NCBI GenBank assembly: GCA_947452525.1
Contig: CANGCW010000010.1
Coordinates: 1 to 15,245, forward strand
Source of the DNA: Actinomycetota bacterium
GTDB lineage: Bacteria; Actinomycetota; Actinomycetes; Nanopelagicales; Nanopelagicaceae
DNA length: 15,245 bases
Reading direction: 5' to 3'
Under the pieces are notes generated by a model. The model saw only the letters and a program-made list of their open reading frames with translations. It did no database searches and had not been told where the DNA came from. This document shows positions 7,675-14,621 of this stretch, one piece after another. Numbering within the stretch: position 1 is the first letter of the stretch; each line of letters starts with the position of its first letter. The position numbers were made by a program, and so were the translations under genes.

Positions 7675-8361
7675 CTATCGTCTTCCAAGATAATCGCTCT
7701 GCAGATACGGACTGTTCTTCCGCTCACGACCAATTGTAGTTTCACGACCATGGCCTGGGTGGACGATTACCTCATCTGACAGCGGGAGAATCTTCTCCCG
7801 GAGAGATTTACGCATTGCATCATCCGAACTTGTAGGAAGATCTGTTCTCCCGATTCCATTTTCAAAGAGTACGTCGCCCGAGATGAGGTGTTCAGAATTA
7901 ATCATGAACATGATGGAACCAGCCGTGTGCCCTGGGGCGTGAAGAATTTCGATCTCCATTCCAGCAATCGAGAGCTTCTGCCGGTCAACAACTTCGATAA
8001 CCTCACTCGGTTCCGCGAAGTTCTCGCGCCCCATTTGCGCCATAAGGCTAATGAGCGGGCCACCAGGCATGAGGGCGGCAAACGGGTCGGCTAAAAGCCG
8101 TCGGTCAACCGGATGAACGTAGGCGGGGATGTCATAGCCTTCACAGAGTGGCTGAACAGAATAGGTATGGTCGAGATGGCCGTGGGTTATAAGCGCGGCG
8201 ATGGGCTTCAGATTGTGGCGCTCGAGCAACGGCTTGATGTGATGTAGATGGTCGGGGGTAGAGATGCCCGGATCGACAATGATGCACTCGCTGCCCGAAC
8301 TCGGGGCTACTACCCAGCAATTTGTCCCAAATACCTCTGCTGGAGCGACATCAATGAGCAC
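7675..8361 (-). CDS. MBL-fold metallo-hydrolase (glyoxalase II-like)
   Basis: A 228-residue cytoplasmic metallo-beta-lactamase-fold hydrolase. The binuclear metal site is complete: THGHLDH (59-65) supplies H60, H62, D64 and H65; HAPGHTAG (141-148) supplies H145; SGDVLF (161-166) supplies D163; HPGHG (201-205) supplies H204. This arrangement is that of the glyoxalase II/persulfide dioxygenase-like hydrolases. The true substrate (S-lactoylglutathione is unlikely in an actinobacterium; a mycothiol or other thioester is possible) cannot be told from the sequence. An MBL hydrolase next to hisS and near rel is standard in actinobacteria. The start is GTG at 8361, with GAGG 6 nt upstream. It is the first gene of the minus-strand unit reading into hisS-aspS and faces a divergent DUF349 gene across a 131-bp promoter region. 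Calls such as glyoxalase II should be treated as family-level only. Confidence 0.88.
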   Translation of the reverse strand: MLIDVAPAEVFGTNCWVVAPSSGSECIIVDPGISTPDHLHHIKPLLERHNLKPIAALITHGHLDHTYSVQPLCEGYDIPAYVHPVDRRLLADPFAALMPGGPLISLMAQMGRENFAEPSEVIEVVDRQKLSIAGMEIEILHAPGHTAGSIMFMINSEHLISGDVLFENGIGRTDLPTSSDDAMRKSLREKILPLSDEVIVHPGHGRETTIGRERKNSPYLQSDYLGRR

Positions 8362-8492
8362 AAAGCACCTCGGATTCCCGGTAATTTCTTCGAGTTAAGG
8401 TTTAAGGGTACCTTTAACCCACGAAATACCTGCTTTATAAGCCCCCAATAACGGAAATCCTCAAGGATGACGCGCAACGCTAAGGAGTAAAG
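8362..8492. promoter_or_regulatory. Divergent intergenic promoter region (MBL-hisS unit / DUF349)
   Basis: This 131-bp gap is the largest non-coding stretch of the window and lies between two head-to-head genes. A candidate plus-strand promoter is TTTAAC (8413-8418), 17-bp spacer, TATAAG (8436-8441). A candidate minus-strand promoter is TTGAGG (8464-8459) with TATAAA (8439-8434) at 19 bp, or TTATAA at 18 bp. The two -10 elements would share the palindromic TTATAA core (8435-8440). The plus -10 matches five of six consensus bases, its -35 only three. The DUF349 gene has a good AAGGAG at 8482-8487. Predicted leaders are about 45 nt (plus) and 65 nt (minus). Assigned by eye, no transcription data. 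Confidence 0.5.
8399..8420. promoter_or_regulatory. Imperfect 22-bp inverted repeat, candidate operator
   Basis: The arms GGTTTAAG and TTTAACCC flank a central GGTACC; nine of eleven base pairs of the dyad match. Its right arm overlaps the candidate plus-strand -35 element, and the whole dyad would lie just downstream of the predicted minus-strand transcription start. A dimeric repressor bound here could therefore affect both genes. A further TTAAGG half-site copy precedes the left arm at 8395-8400. No run of T follows, so a terminator is unlikely. The regulator is unknown. Confidence 0.35.
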
Positions 8493-9797
8493 ATGGACCA
8501 CCCAACTCAACCTAAGAATGTAAGCCCTGCTTCGGCACTCATTGGAGATCCTGCAGCATTTGGCCGAGTTGCCGAAGATGGAACTGTCTATGTCCGCGTG
8601 GCCGGCGCCGAGCGCGCTGTTGGCTCATACCCTGGCAAGAGCGCTGAAGAGGCGCTCGCCTATTTCGTTCGTAAATTTGAAGAAGTTGCATCAAAGGTTG
8701 CTCTGCTCGATGCTCGCATTAAGAGCGGTGCTCTTCTTCCTGAAGATGCTCTCGACGCCGCGCGCAAATTGCGTGATGAAGTAAAGACACTCAATGGTGT
8801 TGGAGATCTCGAGACTCTTTCTGCTGCGGTCGAACAACTTCCAGTTCTCGTTGAAGCTAGCCGCGAGGCATACGCAGCAAAGAAGGCTGTGGAGGATGCT
8901 CGCAAAGAAGTGAAGCGTCAAGAGGCGATCGCCGTTAAAGAGAAGATCGCTGCAGAGGCTGAATCACTTGCACTCTCCGAATCGTGGAAGGTTACAAGTG
9001 AGCGCCTCAAGGTTCTCCTTGACGAGTGGAAGGCTGCCCCTCGTCTCGATAAGGCTACCGATACAGCGCTCTGGAAGCGTTTCTCATCGAGCCGAAACAA
9101 GTTCGATAAGCGTCGCCGTACCCACTTCTCACAGCTAGAGGCAACCGCCACTGTTGTGGCATCTGCAAAGCAAGAAATCGTTGCAGAAGCTCAGAAACTT
9201 GCGACATCAAATGACTGGGTTAAGACAGCAAATCGCTTCAAAGATCTCATGCAGCAATGGAAGGCAAGCGGACGAGGCAAGAAGAGTGTTGATGCCAAGC
9301 TCTGGGATGCATTCAAGGCAGCACAAGATCAATTCTTCGCGGCAAAGAACGCAGATCTTGAGAAGCGACAAGGTTCAATGGTTGAGAATCTCGCAAAGCG
9401 CGAGGAACTCATCACTGAGATTGAAGCAATTCTTCCCATCACAGATCTCTCTGCTGCACGTAAGAAGTTTTATGAGCTCTCAGATAAATGGAACAAGATT
9501 GGCATTACCGATCGATCTAAGCGAGCTGCTCTTGAGGCTCGTATGGATAAGGTCGAGGGCGCTATCGAAGAACTCCAACAGGAGCATTCCCGTCGTACAG
9601 ATCCAACCGCGATTGCACATGCAAATAGCGTTGTAGCAGGACTCGAAGAGGCCATTGCCAATTATGAGAAGCAGGCCGCGAAGGCGGAGGCTGCAGGAGA
9701 TTCCAAGAAAGCCAAGGCCGCTCTTGAATCTGCTGAGGCTCGTCGTGCCTGGCTCGTTGAGGCCAAGAAGGGTCTCTCCGAATTCTCAACTAACTAA
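8493..9797 (+). CDS. DUF349 repeat protein
   Basis: A 434-residue, highly charged, Lys/Glu/Ala-rich cytoplasmic protein, predicted almost wholly helical with no membrane segment. Three DUF349-type repeats are visible, each with a conserved Trp-Lys core: about 148-215 (LLDEWKAAPRLDK, LWKRFSSSRNKF), 220-290 (LMQQWKASGRGKK, LWDAFKAAQDQF) and 295-360 (LSDKWNKIGITDR). The N-terminal ~50 residues form a separate beta-rich piece (GRVAEDGTVYVRVAGAERAVG), and the C-terminal ~60 residues are a Lys/Ala-rich coiled coil. DUF349 proteins occur beside rel in many actinobacteria; their molecular role is not settled, so none is given here. It is the only plus-strand gene of the window. ATG at 8493 has AAGGAG with 5 nt spacing. 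It is transcribed away from the MBL gene and ends 16 bp from the rel stop in convergent orientation. Confidence 0.9.
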   Translation: MDHPTQPKNVSPASALIGDPAAFGRVAEDGTVYVRVAGAERAVGSYPGKSAEEALAYFVRKFEEVASKVALLDARIKSGALLPEDALDAARKLRDEVKTLNGVGDLETLSAAVEQLPVLVEASREAYAAKKAVEDARKEVKRQEAIAVKEKIAAEAESLALSESWKVTSERLKVLLDEWKAAPRLDKATDTALWKRFSSSRNKFDKRRRTHFSQLEATATVVASAKQEIVAEAQKLATSNDWVKTANRFKDLMQQWKASGRGKKSVDAKLWDAFKAAQDQFFAAKNADLEKRQGSMVENLAKREELITEIEAILPITDLSAARKKFYELSDKWNKIGITDRSKRAALEARMDKVEGAIEELQQEHSRRTDPTAIAHANSVVAGLEEAIANYEKQAAKAEAAGDSKKAKAALESAEARRAWLVEAKKGLSEFSTN

Positions 9798-9818
9798 TTG
9801 TTGGTAACGCCAATCAAT
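9797..9818. terminator. Weak hairpin spanning two convergent stop codons
   Basis: In the 16-bp space between the convergent DUF349 and rel genes, ATTG (9797-9800) plus TTGG (9801-9804) can pair with CCAA (9810-9813) and CAAT (9815-9818), with a five-base loop TAACG and one bulged T. The structure covers the last base of the DUF349 stop and the rel stop. It is AT-rich and lacks a clear U-tract on either strand, so it is only a candidate bidirectional terminator; readthrough or factor-dependent termination is equally possible. Confidence 0.25.
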
Positions 9819-11985
9819 TGTTCGTGACACGATAGACGTCATAGACGCCCTCAACGCTCTTTACCGCTTTCAGCACTGCATCTAGGTGGCTTGCATCTGC
9901 CATCTCAAAGGTAAATCGGGATAGCGCAGTGCGATCCTTTGAGGTATTCACGCTTGCGTTGAGAATATTTACATGTTGATCAGAGAGCGTGCGCGTTATA
10001 TCGCTCAGTAACCGGGCGCGATCCAGAGCCTCCACTTGGATATTTACCAAGAAGAGCGTCTTAGCTCCTGAGTTCCACACGACGTTGACGATGCGATCGC
10101 CTTGATGTTCACGAAGGTCATTTACATTGATGCAGTCGCTTCGGTGGACCGAGACCCCGCTCCCCTTTGTCACAAATCCAGTAATCGCATCACCCGGCAC
10201 TGGAGTGCAACAGCGAGCTAGTTTTACGAGGACCTCACCGACATTCTCCACCGTAACACCGGAAGTATTTCGGGATTGCGGTGCCATGTGGTGCAACATG
10301 ATCTCTTCAACAGGGGCTGCATGATCGTCATCCTCACCGAGGACAGCGGATAGCTTCTCCACGATGGACGAGGAAGAGACATGACCATTGCCAACCGCTG
10401 CATAGAGAGATTCAATATCCGTGTAATGAAGTTCATGAGCAAGTTCGATAAGTGCCTGTCCGGCCAAAATCTTCTGAAGAGGTAGACCTGCTTTGCGCAT
10501 CTGGCGCGCAATAGATTCCTGTCCCGCCTCGATCGCCTCCTCTTTGCGCTCCTTTGTGAACCATGCCTTAATCTTCGAGCGGGCACGTGGTGATTGAACG
10601 AAGTGAAGCCAGTCATAACTTGGCGCAGCTTGAGGTGACTTATTGGTCAAGACTTCAACAACATCACCATTGCTCAACTTCGAATCCAGTGGAAGGAGCT
10701 TGCCGTTCACCTTTGCGCCAATACATCGATTTCCGACCTCAGTATGTACGGAGTAGGCAAAATCCACTGGAGTGGAACCCGATGGAAGAGCTACGACACT
10801 TCCTTTCGGAGTGAAGACAAAGACCTCAGGCGTTGCTAAATCGAATCGGAGAGTATCGAGAAACTCTCCCGCATCTTCCGTCTCTTGCTGCCATTCGTGG
10901 AGTTGCTTAAGCCAGAGCATTTCGGGCTTCTCTTCGAAGGAGTTGGTCTTCGCCTTGTACTTCCAGTGGGCCGCGATTCCATACTCCGCACGAGAATGCA
11001 TATCGAAGGTGCGAATCTGAATCTCAACTGCCTTGCCGTTCGGTCCGATAACGGTTGTGTGGAGTGACTGATAGAGATTGAACTTCGGCATAGCGATGTA
11101 ATCCTTGAAACGACCAGGAATTGGGCTCCATCGTGCGTGAATCGAGCCGAGAACGCCGTAACAGTCTCTTACGTTCTCAACAAGAACGCGGATACCGACG
11201 AGGTCGTAAATCTCGTTGAAGTCACGACCACGAACCACCATCTTCTGATAGACAGAGTAGAAATGCTTCTGACGCCCCGTGACCTTCGCAGTGATTCCTT
11301 CTGCTGCCAGGTCACTCTCAACTCCTTGAACTACCTCAGATGTAAGGGCGTCACGAGATGGCGATCGTTCGTGAACCAGGCGTTCGATCTCTTCGAATTT
11401 CTTAGGTTCTAAGACTTTAAAGGAGAGATCTTCTAACTCCCATTTGATTGCATTCATACCGAGGCGATGAGCGAGTGGAGCGTAGATATCTAACGTCTCT
11501 CGCGCTTTTCGAGCGGCACTATCGGAAGCTACGTACTTCCAGGTCCGTGCATTATGGAGTCGATCAGCCAATTTAATAACGAGCACTCGAATATCTTTCG
11601 ACATTGCAATAACCATCTTGCGAAGCGTCTCGGCCTCTGCTGTCGGACCATACTGAAGCTTGTCCAACTTTGTTACACCATCCACAAGAGCTGCGACCTC
11701 TGGCGAGAAATCCTTACGCAACTGATCGAGCGGATAATCGGTATCTTCAACGGTATCGTGCAGCAAAGCGGCGATGATGGTCGCTAGATCTAAGCCAAGC
11801 TCAGCAAGGATCTCTGCGACGGCAACAGGGTGAGTAATGTAGGGCTCGCCTGATTTACGGAGCTGCCCCCTGTGGGCATGTTCGGCAATGAGATAAGCGC
11901 GTTCGAGTTCTTTCCAATCGCTCTCCCCCATCTGCGCGTGGTGCGATGCGAGATGAGATGAGAGAGTCTCTAGGAGAGGATTCAC
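9814..11985 (-). CDS. relA: Bifunctional (p)ppGpp synthetase/hydrolase, Rel
   Basis: A 723-residue long RSH protein that makes (p)ppGpp from ATP and GDP/GTP on starved ribosomes and hydrolyses it otherwise. Domains in order: HD hydrolase (about 30-190) with H52, HDTVED (76-81) and D141 intact; synthetase (about 235-350) with RFKD (292-295), YQSLHT (305-310) and VEIQIRT (320-326); TGS (about 388-448); helical domain; zinc-finger/CC region with RCCTPVPGD (591-599) and H614/C618; C-terminal ACT (about 645-722). RFKD in the synthetase is the charge pattern of bifunctional enzymes, as opposed to EXDD in monofunctional RelA. The GTG at 11985 is forced: an in-frame TAG lies 9 nt upstream. It lacks the roughly 60-residue N-terminal extension of mycobacterial Rel. 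No Shine-Dalgarno is visible before the start. The gene follows secF after 22 bp. Confidence 0.96.
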   Translation of the reverse strand: MNPLLETLSSHLASHHAQMGESDWKELERAYLIAEHAHRGQLRKSGEPYITHPVAVAEILAELGLDLATIIAALLHDTVEDTDYPLDQLRKDFSPEVAALVDGVTKLDKLQYGPTAEAETLRKMVIAMSKDIRVLVIKLADRLHNARTWKYVASDSAARKARETLDIYAPLAHRLGMNAIKWELEDLSFKVLEPKKFEEIERLVHERSPSRDALTSEVVQGVESDLAAEGITAKVTGRQKHFYSVYQKMVVRGRDFNEIYDLVGIRVLVENVRDCYGVLGSIHARWSPIPGRFKDYIAMPKFNLYQSLHTTVIGPNGKAVEIQIRTFDMHSRAEYGIAAHWKYKAKTNSFEEKPEMLWLKQLHEWQQETEDAGEFLDTLRFDLATPEVFVFTPKGSVVALPSGSTPVDFAYSVHTEVGNRCIGAKVNGKLLPLDSKLSNGDVVEVLTNKSPQAAPSYDWLHFVQSPRARSKIKAWFTKERKEEAIEAGQESIARQMRKAGLPLQKILAGQALIELAHELHYTDIESLYAAVGNGHVSSSSIVEKLSAVLGEDDDHAAPVEEIMLHHMAPQSRNTSGVTVENVGEVLVKLARCCTPVPGDAITGFVTKGSGVSVHRSDCINVNDLREHQGDRIVNVVWNSGAKTLFLVNIQVEALDRARLLSDITRTLSDQHVNILNASVNTSKDRTALSRFTFEMADASHLDAVLKAVKSVEGVYDVYRVTNN

Positions 11986-12007
11986 TGAAATCTAACCGAA
12001 CGAGAGA

Positions 12008-13084
12008 TTATCTCCTGCGAGATTTTCGCTTTGGCTGATTACGTGGACCACGCTCTGTCACAATCTTCCTATCCGCTTGTGCACCTGGGATAGGGGCATT
12101 TGCGCTTGATAGAAGGACATCAGAGCCACCGCGTGTTGCTACACGCTTTGCAAGTGCCTGCATCGCTGGCTCACGCTCGCGAAGAGTTGCAAGGATTGGT
12201 GTGGCAACGAAGATTGATGAATATGTACCAGTTGCGAGTCCGATGAAGAGAGCAAGTGAGAGATCTTTTAGCGTTCCCGCGCCGAGGAGTCCAGCTCCAA
12301 CAAAGAGAATAGAAGCAACTGGCATCAACGCTGTGAGCGAGGTATTAAAGGAACGCACGAGAGTCTGGTTAACAGCGAGGTTCGCTGCATCAGAATATGT
12401 GTAACGAGCGGTCGTTGTGAGTGAACGTGTGTTCTCTCGGACCTTATCGAATACAACCACTGTGTCATAGAGCGAATAACCAAGAATGGTCAAGAATCCA
12501 ATAACTGTGGCAGGAGTTACATCGAAACCAACAAGGGCGTAGATTCCAACGGTAATGAAAACGTCATGGATAACAGCAAGGATTGCTGAGATTGCCATCT
12601 TTGGTTCGAATGCGAGCGCAAGGTAGAGCATTACAACAGCGATAAAGCCGAAGAGTCCGTAGAGCGCCTTATGTGTGATCTCTTTACCCCATGATGGTCC
12701 GATGCTCTGAGTATCAATCGTGGTGATATCTACGTTGAAGTTCTTTGCAAGAGCATCCTGGAGAGCGTTGTTCTCAGCGAGCAAGAGCGTTCCAGTTTGG
12801 ACGCGGAACTTATCTGAGCCTATCTTCTGAACGATATTCTCCGATGAGAGGCCGGCATCGGTAAGAGATGTACGCGCCTTCTCGATTGAACCAGATGCAC
12901 TGGTGACTGTGAATGCTGATCCACCTTTGAATTCAATGCCTAGCTTGAGGCCCTGAGTGCTGAGTGCGATAGCTGAGACGATGATTAAGAGCAATGAGAA
13001 TGCATAGAAGCGACGACGGTGCGCAATGAATGCGAATGACTTCTCGCCGCGATAGAGACGACCACCGATTCCTGAGAGAGCCAT
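12008..13084 (-). CDS. secF: Protein translocase subunit SecF
   Basis: A 358-residue inner-membrane RND-type subunit that works with SecD to use proton motive force in late steps of Sec export. Visible: first membrane helix about 25-43, family motif LGIEFKGGSAF (48-58), SIGPSWGKE (127-135), then five further membrane segments (about 137-157, 163-184, 192-213, 246-270, 275-300) including LGYSLYDTVVVFDKVREN (201-218). After residue 300 comes a cytoplasmic tail that is strongly basic at its end (PKRKSRRR), a pattern common in actinobacterial SecF. The start ATG overlaps the last base of the secD stop (TAATG) and has AAAGGAG 8 nt upstream, so translation is probably coupled to secD. The next gene is rel; the apt gene often found here in actinobacteria is absent. 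Confidence 0.97.
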   Translation of the reverse strand: MALSGIGGRLYRGEKSFAFIAHRRRFYAFSLLLIIVSAIALSTQGLKLGIEFKGGSAFTVTSASGSIEKARTSLTDAGLSSENIVQKIGSDKFRVQTGTLLLAENNALQDALAKNFNVDITTIDTQSIGPSWGKEITHKALYGLFGFIAVVMLYLALAFEPKMAISAILAVIHDVFITVGIYALVGFDVTPATVIGFLTILGYSLYDTVVVFDKVRENTRSLTTTARYTYSDAANLAVNQTLVRSFNTSLTALMPVASILFVGAGLLGAGTLKDLSLALFIGLATGTYSSIFVATPILATLREREPAMQALAKRVATRGGSDVLLSSANAPIPGAQADRKIVTERGPRNQPKRKSRRR

Positions 13085-14610
13085 TATGCATTCTCCTTTC
13101 CTGAAACTGCATCGCTTTCGACAACGCCCAAGCTACGTGCAGAGAATCCTGAGAGAGCGTTTCCAGATGAGAAGAACTTCACCTTGGAGAGGATCGAGAC
13201 CATCGGATGGGTGAAGAAGAAGACCACGAAGAGATCTACAAAGGTTGTCAGGCCGAGTGTGAATGCGAATCCTCGTACTCCGCCAACCGCAAAGAAGTAG
13301 AGAAGCGCTGCTGCGATGAGTGATACGAAGTCAGCAACAAGGATGGTGTGACGGGCACGCTGCCAGCCTGTCTCTACTGCTAGACGCAGCGAACGACCCT
13401 CACGGACTTCATCACGTACACGCTCAAAGTAAACAATGAATGAGTCGGCTGTGATACCGATGGAAACAATTGCTCCTGCGATACCTGCGAGAGTCAAAGT
13501 AAAACCAATCCACTTACCCAAGAGCAAGAAGCTGAGGTAGGTGAATACGCCTGCGACGACCAATGAGCCAACAGAGACGATTCCAAGCCCACGGTAGTAG
13601 AGCAGTGAGTAGATCAAGACTGCAAGAAGGCCGATTAGTCCTGCAAGAAGACCGGCGTGAAGCTGGTCAGAGCCAAGTGTTGGTGAAACCTGCTGAACCT
13701 CGCCGCGATCAAATGCGAGCGGAAGTGCGCCGTACTTAAGTACGTTAGCAAGGTTTGTTGCATCAGCCTGCGTGAAGTTACCCGTGATCTGTGCGTTACC
13801 AGCAGTGATGGCACCATTGATCTGAGGTGATGAGTAGACAAGGCCATCAAGGACGATCGCTGCCTGGTTTGTTGGCGATGCCATGTTTACAAGACGTGTT
13901 GTCATTGCACCGAACTTGGTTGTTCCCTCACCATTGAAGTTGAGGAGAACGTACCAACCGGCACCATTCTGAGAATCGAGTGATGCTGCAGCCTTTGAGA
14001 TATCTTTTCCAAGAACCTCTGCTGGAGCGAGAATGTACTTCGCTCCCCCGTGACGCTCACAAGAAACGATTGGGTCTGTAGCTACATCCGTATTGCCACC
14101 CTGAAGGTTTGCCGCCTTTGTGCAATCTGTTGCTGCAAACTTTGCGTTGAGCGCTGGCGTCACATCTTTCGGAAGGGTTGCTCCAACCGCCGTTGTTGTG
14201 TCCTTTGGTCCACCTGAAGCGAGCACTGCGCGGAAGCGAAGCTCAGCTGTCTGGCCAACGAGTTCAACGACCTTACGGCCTGTCTCACCGGGAACGGAGA
14301 TAACGATCTGTCGGTTATTTCCACTGCCCTCGGCGGTTACCTCAGACTCAGCGACACCGAGTGAGTTAACGCGCTGACGAATGATGGAGACAGCCTGGTC
14401 GATAGCGGCGCTTGAAACTGTGCCTCCGTTTGTAACTCGTGGCTGGAGGGTTACTGAAGTACCTCCTCGGAGATCGAGGCCAAGCTTGACCTTCGATGCA
14501 CCGGTCGTGAATGCCAAGACCCCGAATCCGACAATGAGGATGAGGAATATGGCGATGGTTCGACCTGCGCGCTGAGGTCGCTTCGTTGCTTTAGAAATAT
14601 TTGCAGACAT
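13084..14610 (-). CDS. secD: Protein translocase subunit SecD
   Basis: A 508-residue partner of SecF in the SecDF complex of the inner membrane. Visible: N-terminal membrane helix about 17-35, the family motif KLGLDLRGGTSVTL (42-55), a large extracytoplasmic region (about 56-310) with actinobacterial-type paired cysteines (C163, C184), and five C-terminal membrane segments (about 317-338, 345-365, 370-392, 420-441, 448-472) containing GITADSFIVYFERVRDE (385-401), the signature shared with SecF. Length is a little short relative to mycobacterial SecD, mainly in the N-terminal and extracytoplasmic part. ATG at 14610 has only a weak AGG 4 nt upstream. The start lies 11 bp after the ruvB stop with no yajC gene between, which is unusual for this locus. 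Confidence 0.97.
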   Translation of the reverse strand: MSANISKATKRPQRAGRTIAIFLILIVGFGVLAFTTGASKVKLGLDLRGGTSVTLQPRVTNGGTVSSAAIDQAVSIIRQRVNSLGVAESEVTAEGSGNNRQIVISVPGETGRKVVELVGQTAELRFRAVLASGGPKDTTTAVGATLPKDVTPALNAKFAATDCTKAANLQGGNTDVATDPIVSCERHGGAKYILAPAEVLGKDISKAAASLDSQNGAGWYVLLNFNGEGTTKFGAMTTRLVNMASPTNQAAIVLDGLVYSSPQINGAITAGNAQITGNFTQADATNLANVLKYGALPLAFDRGEVQQVSPTLGSDQLHAGLLAGLIGLLAVLIYSLLYYRGLGIVSVGSLVVAGVFTYLSFLLLGKWIGFTLTLAGIAGAIVSIGITADSFIVYFERVRDEVREGRSLRLAVETGWQRARHTILVADFVSLIAAALLYFFAVGGVRGFAFTLGLTTFVDLFVVFFFTHPMVSILSKVKFFSSGNALSGFSARSLGVVESDAVSGKENA

Positions 14611-14621
14611 AAGACCTAATT

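Noticed and set aside
8310..8510. 66-codon minus-strand open frame crossing the divergent promoter region
   Set aside because: No recognisable motif, overlaps the start of the MBL gene out of frame and the start of the DUF349 gene antisense.
9154..9636. 160-codon plus-strand open frame
   Set aside because: Frame-shifted shadow of the DUF349 gene; the composition is that of an accidental frame and the DUF349 repeats lie in the main frame.
9814..11985. Monofunctional RelA or hydrolase-dead SpoT
   Set aside because: The hydrolase HD residues are intact and the synthetase has RFKD, so a bifunctional Rel is the better call.
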